A DNA stretch of 64,000 nucleotides. Source: Ananas comosus. Lineage: Eukaryota; Streptophyta; Magnoliopsida; Poales; Bromeliaceae. Position 1 is the stretch's first letter; the number at the start of each line of letters is the position of its first letter. The notes beneath the pieces are model-generated. The model searched no databases and was not told the DNA's origin. It saw only the letters and a program-made list of their open reading frames with translations. The position numbers were made by a program, and so were the translations under genes. Location: NCBI RefSeq assembly GCF_001540865.1, contig NC_033621.1:10902902-10966901 (forward strand). Reading direction: 5' to 3'. This document shows positions 23,280 through 39,039 of this stretch, one piece after another.

Positions 23280-24780
23280 TTGAATTGTGGAACCAAACGT
23301 GGTACGACAGCCCTTCTCATGATCGGGCCTTCGGTGGGGCCCACAACGCGCGAGCTGGCGCGAGCAGGTGGCGCGGGCGGGTGTAGGAAGGCGAGCAGGC
23401 GCGAGTGAGGGCGAGCAGACGAGCGGGTGCGGGCGCGCGAGCGGGCGAAAGCGAGCCAACGCATGCATGACCCGGCGCGGACGCTAGCTCGCGCGAGGCT
23501 GTTTTTTTTTCTTTGAATGTTGAGTTTGAAGGCTGGTTGTTGACCTACTCCTCTGATACGTCTAATCGCCAGGACCTCTTTCGCTCTCCGCTCTCGTTCC
23601 TCTCACTCTCTGCTCTCGCTTTTCATTAATTTGTCGCCTTCTTGCTCTGCTCTCGCTCCTCGGTCCGCTCTCGCTCCTCATTAATGGCGGGCGGGATCCG
23701 CCGCTGGGTGGCATTTCGTGGGCTTCTGGCGGCTTGCGTCATGTTGGGGGTCCGATCTCGGGTAGAATCATTGGCGGCATAGTGGGTGGGATGGTCGTGT
23801 CATGCTGATGTCCCCGCTCTGCAGCCGAATTGCGGTATCTTTCCTCCCTTCTGCACCTTTCGTTCGAGCGTCAGCCGGGTGGCGGTATCTTGCCTCCCCT
23901 CTGCACCCTTTGTACGGGTGTAAGTTGGCATGCCGGGCGGGATGGACGCGTCATGCTGATATCCTCTCTCCGCAGCTGGATGGTGGTATCTTCTCTCCTC
24001 TCTGGATCTTCCGTACGACCGTTAGCACCCGGTGGGTTTCTGTTAGGTTGTGTCATACCGATGGTTCGAACTCGAGGTTGGGCTAGCGCGTCGTACGTTC
24101 GTCCATGCTGCCTCTTCATGTGGTTGAGTTGATTCGACCGGTGGGTTTCTGGTACTTGAGTTTGGGGTGGCACGTCATGCGTTTGCACGTCCCCCCTCTT
24201 CGTGTGGTTGCGTTGATTCGAGGAAGGAGGCGGTTGGGTTAGTCGATCGCAGTCGGTCCTGCCGTACGCCCCCCCCTCCCCTACTCCCTCCCCTTCCCGC
24301 CTCCCGTGCACTAGGGGACCGTACGCCCTCCCTTCCTCCCTCTCCCCTGCTGCCTTTGCTCAATTGCTTATAAATACAAGGATTGCTCTAGAATTTTGTG
24401 GATTTTCATGTGCTTTTCCTCTTCTGTTTTCTTCCTATATCCTCTATCCTCTATCGTATATCCTCTATTACTCTAGGGTTCGGTGTTGTGGGTTTTCTAT
24501 CGAAGGGCTAAGAAAGGTGGGGCTTTTGTTCGGAAGGCATTTCACTCCTGTGGGTTCTTTCGCAGAGTGCTAAGAAAGTTGCAGCTTTTGTTCATTGAAG
24601 CCTTGGTTGTTGTGGGTTATGGTTGGTTTCCCTGCCATTTGCGAGCTATCGTAGCTGAAAGATGGTTTCTGTACAATTTGTTTGTTTTTTTTATTGCTAT
24701 GTTTTTTAGGTGTTTCTCTAGTTTGCTGATTTATTTCTCCATGCGTTTTGTTTTTTTTTGTGAACTATTTTGCTGCAGTT

Positions 24781-25409
24781 ATGACATCAGTAGTTGTTAC
24801 CGTATATTTTCGTGAATTGTTACGCGATGTGTGCCAAAAGTATTCGCTCCCGGCTCCGATGTATGGTGTCCCGGTTGAAAATGATGGATTGATTAGTGTT
24901 AATGTTGAAGTTGAGATTCCTAGAGGTGAATCTGTTGCTGAGACCATTAGAATTTGGGGCAATCCCTTCTCGGATATTGATCAATCTAAGGAGGATGCTG
25001 CTCGGCATGCTGTCGCAAAATTGCATGACGAGTATGCTTTTGAGGTTAAGGATGCAAATTTGGAGATAAAAAAATTTACGAGAGTTTGTATGCTGAGCTT
25101 TTAGTGGACCATACTGTGGTCCGCGAAAAATATAAGCATTTAAAAACTGACTACAATTTATTAAAGGTTTATTATAATAATCTTATGTCTGAGAAGGAGC
25201 TCATAGTTGCTGAGAGGCGTGAGTTCATGGGAAACATAGAAAAGTGTTCTGAGGTGCTTCAGCGGCATAGCATTCGTGGCGTTCACCCTGCGAGCAGTGG
25301 GGAGGGGTCTGGTGAAGACTCGGCGACGCCATTTCGTTGTTGCTTTATTTTGGCAGTTCTCAGAGGTTTTGGGTATGTACTTAGGAAAAAACCTCCTATA
25401 GTTATATAG
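24781..25409 (+). pseudogene. dsRNA-binding-motif plus coiled-coil protein, one frameshift
   Basis: From ATG 24781 the first frame encodes a dsRBM-like domain: YFRELLRDVCQKYSLPAPMY (start of helix 1), a beta region with VNVEVEIP, then the helix-2 hallmark SKEDAARHAVAKL. It runs into an A7 tract (25068-25074) and ends after VCMLSF. One additional A would continue into the second frame, IYESLYAELLVDH, a heptad-like charged helix that runs to about 25270, then a Ser/Gly-rich tail and a stop at 25409. The match of the two halves suggests one gene of about 205 residues broken by a 1-base change, a sequencing error or slippage. No specific gene name is recognised. It sits inside the candidate TIR element. 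Confidence 0.55.
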
Positions 25410-25675
25410 TATACTGGTTTAGTTTTTAGCAGGGCTTTTCAGGAAGAACTATGTGAAGTTTATGTTATGAGTTTTTGTTCTGGTGGAAAAAAAAATGTTC
25501 TTCCTGTACTGCGTAATGATGTTCTTGTCTTTTTGGGTGGCCTTAGGAGATAGGAGATTAGGCAGTATTCTATGGAGCTTTGGGCATTTTTCCTCTCTTG
25601 CTCAGATATGGTTTTATGCTATATGTAAGCTGCTAGTTTTAAGTCTGGTTTTAAATGATAAGCGGTGGTGAAAAA

Positions 25676-25935
25676 AAAATGTGGCGTCCTTGGAATGGAT
25701 GTCTTCCTTTTCTTTGATGATTAGATACTAAAATACTATTGCAGATTGGGCCAGAAAAAAAATATGGTGCCCTTGAGATGGATGGCTTCCTTTTCTTTGA
25801 TGATTAGAAGCTAAAATGTTGTTGCATATTGGATGGTCCTTCGGCAACTATTGCATACAAGCAATTCATTGGTACATTGCAAATTGGATGGCCGTTGGGC
25901 AACCATTGCATTGCAAATGTTGTTGTATATTGGAT
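25676..25935. repeat. Imperfect tandem repeat, about 83 bp
   Basis: Two copies of 'ttccttttctttgatgatta' with shared surroundings (25676-25756 and 25760-25840), followed by degenerate 'ttgcaaattggatgg' units. A second pair of about 76 bp units, 'tattggtcatat...gtaagg', follows at 26187-26290. Confidence 0.7.
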
Positions 25936-26310
25936 GGTTTATTTTCACATAAGTATTATAAAAGTTTTAATAAATTTATAGATGTTTAAAAGCGTTGTTT
26001 AAATTTGATAGGCAGGTGTAAGATTGGAGTTTAACTATGAGTGTACAAGTAGTATATCTGAATTTTTGGAGCTCGGAATATTGTAATGCATCTAATTAAT
26101 TATTGTCCTATGTTGAAGATTTTGTGGCATGCAGATACATAATCGCCTTCACAAAAAAAATAAAAAAATTTATTACAGTTATCCTTACTTATGGCAATAT
26201 TGGTCATATCTTTTTCTCCTTTTATGAAAGTAAGGTTATCGTGACATGGCAGTATTGGTCATATTTTTTCCTCCTTTTGTGAAAGTAAGGGTGCGAAACG
26301 ATTATAATTA

Positions 26311-26718
26311 GTGCACAGGCTTTGGATCGTCTATTATGTGGGGAAGATAATATTTGTACTTAGGTACGGGTACCATTACAAAGTAGCCTATAAAGAAAGT
26401 ACGGGTACCATTTCCCAACAATTAGCAATCGCAACAAATTCGGACAGATTTGTGCTGCCACCTGTTATAAAAAATATCATTGGTCAATCTTATATTTTTC
26501 AAATAGTGTCGGATAATCGTAGGTCTAGTACAAATCTCAAGTCATTTCGTGTCACAAAAATTTTTTCTGTTGACTTGGAAATCAAAGGAAAAAATAAGAA
26601 ATGCGAAAACCGTATTCAGGAAATTGAAGAAGAAATTGTTGAAAGTACAATTGTTGTTAAACAAATCGATGACATTGTCGAGGAAATATTTCAAACCCAG
26701 CTGCCGCAATCAATGTAA
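26311..26718 (+). pseudogene. RPA large-subunit-like OB-fold fragment
   Basis: An open frame reading YGYHYKVAYKESTGTISQQL, then a long spacer and SYIFQIVSDNRRSSTNLKSF followed by RVTKIF, resembles the C-terminal OB fold of plant RPA1-type proteins and the RPA-like proteins of plant Helitrons, where 'YrYh.kV.D.TG' and 'f.v.K..' strands are typical. No zinc-finger cysteines are visible upstream and no start is convincing, so it is probably a captured or decayed fragment. The acidic tail (IQEIEEEIVE) ends with a stop at 26718. Confidence 0.5.
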
Positions 26719-27124
26719 GAAAAAATAGTATTAGTTATTAGAATCGGTTTTTTGATATATATTGATGTCTTTAATTTTGTATTAGAAGTTCACAATCAAG
26801 TGTAGAAACATTTAAATTGAGAAAGGGAAAAAGACCTTTTAGGTAACAATATTTTTAACTTTTTCATGTAACAATTCTAGCATTTTTTGAGTTTTTTTTT
26901 TTTCTCCGATAAAAAATAATACACATTCCTTTTTTTTCCCCTGTTGTGTCGACCATTCTGGATCAAATGAATAAATATGAGGTTTCTACTTTTTAATGCT
27001 TAATTCGTCCAACGAGTTGTATGGGAGGTAAGGCGTTCTGATAAAAGACCCGGCTTTGTTACTTTTCTTGGGAGCCCTTAGAGGTTTTGGATTTGTCCTT
27101 ACAGTTGCATAATATTCTGATTTT

Positions 27125-27255
27125 ATTTATAAAAGAATTTTTGTGGAGGAACTTTGTGAAATTTGTGAAGTTTATGAACTTTTGTAAAGGAACTTTGTGA
27201 ATTTTTGTCGAGGAATTTTGTGGAGGAACATTCTAGAGGAACTTTGTAGGAGGAC
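27125..27255. repeat. Minisatellite of 'gaggaactttgtg' units
   Basis: Degenerate units such as 'gtggaggaactttgtgaa' are repeated six or more times with variable spacing. Confidence 0.65.
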
Positions 27256-28091
27256 TTTTTGGGATTTTACTATCTCATTATTCTCCTCTCTACTACTTTT
27301 GATTTTATGTGTATGCTTTGTTGAATATAACTTTTGTGCTGTCTTAGGTTTATTCATTATACATGAATGTCACTTTTGTCCTACCTTTAGTTTTTTGATT
27401 TTAAATATATATTTTGTTGAAGATCACTCTGTTATATGTATGTAAGAACTGTTTGATATGATTCATGTTCCATAGCCATTCAGTGCAGAAAGGTTTTTTT
27501 TCCCCTGGCTTGATAATCGCTATGAGAATGTGTTGCATAACTATTTGTCGTAAAAATTTAGATTTTTTTTTTTTTGCAAATCTTCTCCAGGTTCGCAATG
27601 CATAAGGTACATTGATTTTATCTTTATCTGATTATCTTTAACCATGATTTTCTGCATGCATGAATAGTGTAATGTTTATGTTGAATGGATATTATTAGGA
27701 TTTTGTTGTTATGATTAGAACTTCTATTTTAGTTAAAGGAATGCAAAACTGATTCCTACACCCGCTCATACACCTGCCCGCTCATGAATCTCGGATGCAT
27801 CTGCCCATACCCCGCCTATCTAAAAAATGTGGGCCCCATCAAAGCTCCCGGTTAAGGAGAGAGCTTTCGTATTGTTTTATGTTCCTCCAATTCATAGTTA
27901 TATATAATATAAATAAGTTCATATTTAGTTCTTCATTATTATACAAACAATCTGCCTTATATTAACTTTTATTCTTAATATTTATACTAGGTTTTTATTC
28001 TACTATATTGTATGCAAATTTATTTTAAATTTTCTATCCATCATATTATGTTTATTTTCTAACCATTTTTAGTATATTTTCTATTTCGTAT

Positions 28092-28475
28092 ATTTTATAT
28101 TTTCATATGTTCTGAAAATTATATGTTTCTAAAAAAAAAATATTATGAATATGGTTGTAATTCAAATATTATCTTCCCGTAGCACGGGCCCGTACCTAGT
28201 GATTATTATAATAGCAACTTATTCCTAGTCTCACACTCGAAGTCTCCAACTGCTGGAATTTTCCTACGTCGAGTTCGAGTTGAATATGAATATAATAGTT
28301 TTTTTAAAATTTCATATGTTATGAAAATTATATGTTTCTAAAAAAAAATATTATGAATATGGTAATAATTCAAATATTATCTTCCCGTAGCATTGTGTCG
28401 AAGTCTCTAACCGTTGGAATTTTCCTACATCGAGTTCGAGTCGGACAGGAATATAATAGTTTTTCTAAATTTTTT
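28092..28475. repeat. Tandem duplication of about 210 bp
   Basis: 'atgaaaattatatgtttcta', 'ttcaaatattatcttcccgtag' and 'ggaattttcctac.tcgagttcgagt' occur in the same order in 28092-28305 and 28306-28475. Only the first copy keeps the Helitron-like terminus. Confidence 0.8.
28175..28199 (+). mobile_element. Helitron-like 3' terminus
   Basis: The sequence CCCGT-AGC-ACGGG forms a 5-bp-stem hairpin and is followed within a few bases by CTAG and then T, the plant Helitron 3' arrangement (hairpin then CTRR, inserted before T). The matching 5' TC end was not identified. Confidence 0.5.
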
Positions 28476-28675
28476 TTTAACTTGACATTTCTTAATATAT
28501 ATTTCTCTCGCACGTTAATTAATCATCACTCCTAAGTTCTTCTTCGCATCGCTTAATTTGATTCCACCTCCGCTTCATCCCCGCGTCTCGCTGCAGCTGC
28601 GGTAGTAGCTTCTACGACATCGTTGTTCCGTCTCCTCCGCAGCCCTACGACGCTTGTGACCTCCACATCGATCTT

Positions 28676-29194
28676 GAAGAAGAAGCAAGCACACCATGGA
28701 AAAAAAACCTCGTTGTCTCCTGGCTCCCTCCTCCAGAGAGCTGGGTAAAGCTGAATGCCAACGGTTCTTTCGTCAGCAAAGACTCGAGCGAAGGCGCCGG
28801 CTTCGTGGCCACAGACTGCAACGGCCACTTCCTCTTTGCTGGAGCTACGGATTGCCAGGGCGTTGATTCTCCGTACTCGGAGTTGTGTGGCATCCGATCC
28901 GCGCTGGCGGAGGCAAAAAAGGCTGGCTTGCTGCGTGTCATCTTGGAGAGCGACTCATCCTCCGCGATCCACCTCGTTGGCGGGGGTATCAAGAATGCGC
29001 CCCGGGGAATGAAATAGTTGGTGCAGCAGTGTCAAGACCTCAGCGACAGCTTTCCTGAAATCATCATCCAACATACGTACCGAGAGGGCAATAGCGTAGT
29101 TGATCGTTTTGCCGTGGTAGACCGCCAATCGGGACGAACCCAATTCTTCGAGCATTTCATCGAGCTGCCGAACGCTGTCTGTCACCAAAGATAA
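28676..29194 (+). pseudogene. RNase H-like (RVT_3-type) domain, decayed
   Basis: The reading frame resembles the plant RNase H-like family: WLPPPESWVKLNANGSF, then SSEGAGFVATDCNGHFLF, SELCGIRSALAEAKKAGLLR, VILESDSSSAIHLV and, further on, TYREGNSVVDRFA. Of the four usual catalytic acids, the first (normally NxDG) is Asn here (NANGS); the Glu in SELCG, the Asp in ESDSS and the Asp in VVDRF are present. A TAG at 29015-29017 interrupts the frame after PRGMK, with the family continuing in frame behind it to TAA at 29192. It is probably a dead fragment of a retroelement-related or domesticated RNase H gene. Confidence 0.75.
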
Positions 29195-29239
29195 TGTTGT
29201 CTTTGATATGAACGATGACGCTTTTGTGCGGCCTCCTAA

Positions 29240-29265
29240 ACTATAGTCTATATATATAGTATCGT

Positions 29266-29304
<39 letters not shown>

Positions 29305-31010
29305 ATATATATATTGACTAGTATTCTTCTCCTTCTAAAAAAAATCATACATATATAATTTGTTTAGAAATGTTTCAATACACGGGCTCAATTAAATCTA
29401 GCCATTATATTTAAGGACAAATTGACTTTTATATAGTAGTTACCTACTCAACAGTTACCATTGAAAATTAATAGTAAGGATAATATTGAAAAACAAATAC
29501 AAGCTAATTACCAAATTTGATTAACCTTGCACAAATATTTTGTTCCTTATTTAATTTTGTTACTTACAATTAAGATAGTGGCTAATTTGATAAATAATAA
29601 ACCTTTATAAAATTTAATTTGAGCTTAAACTTTATAATTGTATATATTAAATTCAAATTTAATTTTAATTTTAATTTTCAGAAAGAAAAAATTTATGTTT
29701 AAATGAATAGTATATTATAATTCAAATTGTTAATTTGATATTAAAATAACATGAAAGTTCAAATATATTAACTTATTTTAAATTGTAAATTATGTTGTAC
29801 TCATAAAGGTAACTTTTATTATTTATTTAAATTAAAAACTTCTATTTTTTAAATTAAATTCAAAATGGACATGAATTTCTCTCTCAACAAAAAAAAAGAC
29901 ATGAGTTTGGAGGAAAATGGAATGCTATGGATGGGAAATTTAAAAAGATGGAAGAGGAAGATGGAAAAAATAATCTATCACTTAAAAATTTTAAGTATAA
30001 ATTAGCTATTAAGCAATGGAAATGGATTTCTCTCTCAACAAAAAAAAAAGGGAAAATGGTTTCCAACGAAGATGGGCTGTGATGGAAATTTTTCAATCGA
30101 TAAGAGGGGTGACTAGTACCTAAGGCAACAAAAGCCAGTTACCCTCTTAAATAAAAGACATCTCCACCATCTATTTTAAAAATTTTAAGAGCTGAGATCT
30201 TATGGCGCATAAGAGTATTGCTTTAATTTGTTTTGTTTTATTTTCATCAGTTCAATTCTTTATCTATATCCGTATGATTTTTATTCATCAGAAATAAAAA
30301 ATTGAGTTCGGTCGAATTTGATTTCGACTTTGGGTCAATTCTGCTACCGTATTTGTTTAGTTTTATATGAATATTCATTGCTAACGTATTTAGTGCAGAT
30401 TATTCTGCTAAGGAATTGTGCTACGCTTGACTATATATTATGTTTATTAGTAACTGTACATAGCAGTGGTGTAAACTAGTTAGCACACGAGTTCTTAGTA
30501 AGCTATATATTCGTGTTCAAATTTGCAAGTATTTGGTAAAATTGTACAAAACTTATAAAAAATATAGACTATTTTGATTTAGCTATTCAACTTTTTAAAA
30601 TTTTAATTTGATTTGAGTTAGTCAACAATACTTTAACTTCAAAATTAGAATGCGACATTTATCTTTATATATCTAATTAGTATACTTCATATAATTTTGG
30701 CAACTATGAATTCGTTGGAATAAGTAATTAGTGTACTCTTAAAAGTTACAATATCGTTGAATAACTCAAATCAAAAAATTTGTAAAGCTGGATAGTAAAA
30801 TCAAAATCTTGAAAGGTTGGATAGCCAATTTACAGTGATCCATTATTCAGGTAATTTTTGTATATTTTTACCAAACATTTTCTTAATTTTTGCTGTAAAA
30901 TATGATCTGAAATTACTGTTTCATTATGTCATTTTATTTTAAAAGTGCTCCTTGTGCAAAGGCAATGTGAAATAAAAATAAAAATTCACCAACCGTATGC
31001 TGAGTATGCA
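29240..31010. other. AT-rich intergenic DNA with repeats
   Basis: (TA)n at about 29268-29310; duplicated 'atttctctctcaacaaaaaa' at 29875 and 30029. Positions 30537-30870 are a MITE with 'actattttgatttagctatt' near the left and the mirrored 'ggatagccaatttacagtgatcc' near the right, related to 38262-38605. No gene was seen. Confidence 0.55.
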
Positions 31011-31018
31011 TGTCTAGG

Positions 31019-31516
31019 TAGAGATGTCAACGGGTTGGATTTGAGGCGGATTTTCAAAAACTCGAACCCAAACCCGACTCCAAACTCGAGACCCAAACCT
31101 GAATCCGAACTCGATGGATTTAAAAATCCATATCCAAATCCGAACTCGACAAAAATCTGAAACCCGAACCCGACCAAAAATCCCAAACCGAACCTGAAAA
31201 TTCGAACCCGAAACAATTATTATTTTTTTCAATAAGTCAAAATATATTACATTAAATCTAAATATTTAAAATACAAATTCAAATATAACATCAAATTTTT
31301 ATATATATTATCCATAATGCAAAATAAATTCGAATTCGGGTCTGGTTCAGGTTCAGGTCGGGTACAGTCAAAATCCATATCCGAATCTATATCCGTCGGA
31401 TTTTTATTTTTGATATCCACATCCGAATCCATATCTGCTTAGCATTAAATATATCCGCTCCATTCGGGTTAGGATTCGGATAAAATTTTGGATATCCGTA
31501 CCCATTGACATTCCTA
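31019..31516. mobile_element. hAT-type non-autonomous element with 8-bp TSD
   Basis: Terminal inverted repeats TAGAGATGTCAACGGGT (left) and complement TAGGAATGTCAATGGGT (right). A perfect 8-bp target duplication TGTCTAGG lies at 31011-31018 and 31517-31524, the size produced by hAT transposases. The interior is made of alternating 'aacccgaacccgac'-type words and has no coding sequence. Confidence 0.85.
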
Positions 31517-31524
31517 TGTCTAGG

Positions 31525-32100
31525 GGTTGTAACGTGGAAAGCGCATGCCTGGAGGCAAGGATGTAAAACGGGCTGAACGACTTGCGAGCCGCCGGGACCA
31601 GCATGGCCTCGGGCCGGGCTGCAGCCTGGCACCGGCGGTCCGGCCTATACCATGCCCAGAAGCAGCCCACAGCAAGGCCTGAAACCCAAGAAACTTATCT
31701 TGGGCCTTGGGGTTTGAGCTCCCGGAGAGAACGGGCCCCAAGAGCTCTCCTCCTAACGTCTGCGGGTAGGCCCACTATGGACCTTGGGAAGCGTGATTTT
31801 GGCCGACTAAACAATTTTGATTCATTAGTCCAAAACCCTCTTTCAACTCATTTTTTTTAAAATAGTAATAATTTATATTTTTTTATTATTTTTTAATTAT
31901 TTTTATAAATTTTAAAATCGTTAAGCAAAATATGGATTTAAGATATAAATAATTTATTGATCAGATTTTTAAATTTTATTTTTTTAAAAATAAAAATTAA
32001 AAACTTTGAAAATAAATTTTTAAAAATTAAAAATTAAATTTTATACCGAAATAGTTTCTTTTCTCGAAAATAATAAAAGATGTTTTTCAAAATTTAGTTC
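31525..32100. other. Intergenic DNA upstream of the WDR5-like gene
   Basis: A GC-rich patch (31525-31800, 'ggccgggctgcagcctgg') of unknown origin, then about 250 bp of nearly pure A/T to 32095. No gene was seen. Confidence 0.45.
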
Positions 32101-32245
32101 TCAGACGAACGCAAGGCGTAGATTTTCTATGCAAATTGGCCTAAATATTATCCCTATCCCTGATAATGCAATAAATAAAAAACAAAACCCCGCTCCGACC
32201 CTTCCCTCCAAAACCCTTCCCCTCACCTCGTCTTCTCCGGCACCG

Positions 32246-36265
<4,020 letters not shown>

Positions 36266-38261
36266 GGTTGTTTCCTCTTGCTTTCCTCTTGACTTGGTTA
36301 AAGGTTTTGAGCTTTTGTTCTCCTTTTCCTTTGTAGATTGGAAAAATGTTTCCTTAGGTCGGCTAATCTAATTTTTGTCTACATATGGAACTAGGCATTT
36401 TGAGGTCACTGGAAGCTTTGAAGAATCACGCTTTATAAGAAATCCGTTCTAATACTAAAGTCCATTAAGAACCATTTTCCTAGATACGAAACTAGGCGAT
36501 TTTTGTCAAAATTTTTATGTCACTGGATGCTTAGAAGAGTCACGCTTGATAGTAAGTCAAATTTAAATAGTAAAGTACCATGTAGGGGGAATATACTACC
36601 CTAAAAGAAATCAGATTTAGTAAGATTTGACGACATTTATAAATTAAACCCCTAGATTATTGTTATTATTATAATAGAGAGACTCAACATAGCGTGCAAG
36701 TTACTACTAAATTTAACTTGTTCTGACATATTCAAACAGCCCTAAAACTCTGTAGAATGGATTAGCTGTTAATCCATTATGAATCTTTCTTTTCTTATGT
36801 CAGATTAATTCTAATTTTTTTGTTTTGTGATCTAAACTCGATAATTCCTCTAATTTTTTTAATTTGTCACAGAGCCTGAGTTATTTCAATTTTCAAGTAG
36901 TATTTATTCTTTTCTTTTTTTTTTTTTTTTTTTGGCTGCAGAATTTGGTTTTGCATGTGATGTGGAGGCTAACAGAGTAACTTGGACTTCCTCTTTGAGT
37001 GGATTTGATTGTTGTCTAAAGCTGAAACACTGAGGCAAAAAGATAAGCAACGCTTATCTTATCTACTAAATGTTTCTTATTTACAAGATTTTCAGTTATT
37101 TCCAGCCTTAGTTTTCATGTGCTCCTTCCATATGCGGATATGCCTTCCCTCTTTATTTGTGTCCATCAGTACGGGCCGTACCCACCATACCGTATCGTAC
37201 CGATAAGATATCGGCATGATACGACTCCATGCCAATGGCATCGCTTAAAACCCTTATATGCCATACCGTACTATGTCAGTAAGTTTTCGACACAATTGGG
37301 TGCCATAATTAAGTGTTATTATTAATCTCATCATCTTTGCCTTTCTTGTCAATCTTATTTGAGGTAGAGCCTGTTTGACCCAGATAATGCTTTTATAGAG
37401 GCTCTAGATTCAGAGCTTCTCACTGCCGCATATATAAGCAGACGCTTTTGTGGGTCTCAATAGTTCGTTTCATCTTTTTTCCACACTAAAAGTTTCTAAC
37501 AAAGAGGCGCCTTTGCCTACCAGATTCCTTCCAAATAGAGCATGCCCCTATCATCTTTAAGCATGATAGTTTCTTTGGGTCAATTGCAAGTATGGTTTCG
37601 TCCTCGAAGTTTTGATTGTAACGCTTTGGCATTTGGAGATCAACTCTGATTTCAATTTCATTCTCAGAGTATTTGTTTTACCACGTAGTCTCTGAGCTTC
37701 GTCTTCTGCTTCAATTTTTACTTTCCTGAGATTTTTAATTCCAACAAAACAAATTCCAGCGATGATTCTGACGGTAGCGTCTTTCTGAGACGGTGGGTAA
37801 ACAAAATGGCTTGAATTTTTATGCAGAGTAAACATCTGAGCCTAAATTGTTACAGTTGAAATCGCGAGGACAAAATTGATTTGTAATTAATCCAACGTTT
37901 CTCATGTCCTGGTGACCGAGTTTCGATAGTAAACATTTTCCTGAGCCTGATTTGGTCCAAGATACATCTTTCTGAGAGTTTTTACTTCAAAAATGTGGTG
38001 ATGAAAGATTGTGAGATTATATTTTAGGTAATAAGATACAGAACGTATCTGAACTGTGGGCCAGTTTGAATCAGCTGTCAAAACTTCCAAAATTTCGAGT
38101 TTAGTATTTAAGCCTTTCAATTTGTTTGATTTGAGTCAGTTAACAGTATTTTGACGTCAAAAATTAAATGTGTTGTTTATTTTTATAAGTTTAGTTAGGA
38201 CACTTCATGCAATTCTCATAACTAGAAACTCATTAAAGTAAATAATTAACTTAAAAGTAAA
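36266..38261. other. WDR5 3' flank and AT-rich intergenic DNA
   Basis: No further gene was seen. Positions 37160-37290 carry 'cgtaccgtatcgtaccgat' type words, likely an old TE end. Positions 37560-38260 are partly related to the MITE at 38262. Confidence 0.4.
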
Positions 38262-38605
38262 AATTTATATAATTTACCTGAACTATGGATTATTTTGATT
38301 TCGCTATCTAATCTTTCAAAAATTTGATTTTACTATTCAATCTTTCAATTTGTTTGATTTGAGTTAGTCAAGGATATTTTGACTTCAAAATTTAAATGCG
38401 TTGTTTATTTTTACTCGTCTAATTAGTATACTTCATGCAATTCTTACAACTATAAATTTATTGGAGTAAGTAATTAACTTGAATTTCGAAGTCAAAGTAT
38501 CGTTGATGGACTCAAATCAATCAAATTGAAAGGTTAGCTCTAATGTCAAAATTTTGAAAGATTGGGTAGCCTATTCAAAATGGTCCATGATTCAGATAAT
38601 TTGTG
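38262..38605. mobile_element. MITE with long inverted repeats
   Basis: Left 'cctgaactatggattatttt' plus 'tctttcaaaaatttgatttt' mirrors right 'aaaattttgaaagattgggt' plus 'ggtccatgattcagataatt'. A related copy lies at 30537-30870 and a partial one directly to the left (38030-38240). Confidence 0.6.
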
Positions 38606-38810
38606 TGTGTTTTCACCTCTTTGTTAATTGTTATTGTGCTTGCTTTATTCCTTAATAAGAAAAATTAATACAAACACTTTCCATGTTTTTCATGACTTTT
38701 TTATGAAATTGTTCTTCAGTAGTTGTCAATGCGTCGACACACGCAAACACTGATTGCTAGCTCTTACTTGACTGTATGCTTTTGTGCATAAAATAATATA
38801 AGGGTAAAAT

Positions 38811-39039
38811 GTATGGAGACCCCCTGAACTTTAGCTTGTTCGCAAATAGGTGCTTGGACTTTCAATTCTGATAGAGAGATTTTTAAAATTTTATCAAATA
38901 GTTTAATAGACCTCTCTCTTCAATTAAACTATTTTATAAAGTTTGAGCAGTTTTTTTTTTTTTTTTTTGCCAGAATTAAAAGTTCAGACGTCTGTTTGCA
39001 AAAGAGCTAAAGTTCATGAGGTCGCCATACATTTTTGCC
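38811..39039. mobile_element. MITE with near-perfect 9-bp TSD
   Basis: Ends GGTAAAATGTATGGAGACC and complement of GGCAAAAATGTATGGCGACC, with 'tgaactttagct' following both. Flanks aataatata and aataatgta agree at 8 of 9 bases. Confidence 0.65.

Larger units (their letters stand above)
23281..27889. mobile_element. Candidate DNA transposon with about 66-bp TIRs carrying gene pieces
   Basis: The left end (23281-23346: GAATTGTGGAACC... to GGTGGGGCCCACA) matches the complement of the right end (27826-27889: GAATTGGAGGAAC... to GATGGGGCCCACA) at roughly 70% over 66 bases, with an exact TGGGGCCCACA at the inner edge. The interior holds a GC-rich leader (23330-24360), a dsRNA-binding-motif gene and an RPA-like OB-fold fragment. 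Long TIRs around host-gene pieces suggest a Mutator-like or Pack-MULE element. I could not find a matching 9-bp target duplication, so the outer boundaries are uncertain. Confidence 0.5.

Noticed and set aside
23802..24311. Overlapping open frames in the GC-rich leader at 23.8-24.3 kb
   Set aside because: High GC gives long open frames on both strands; none shows a family motif, and the sequence looks like degenerate repeats of 'gtcatgctgat...ggtatctt'.
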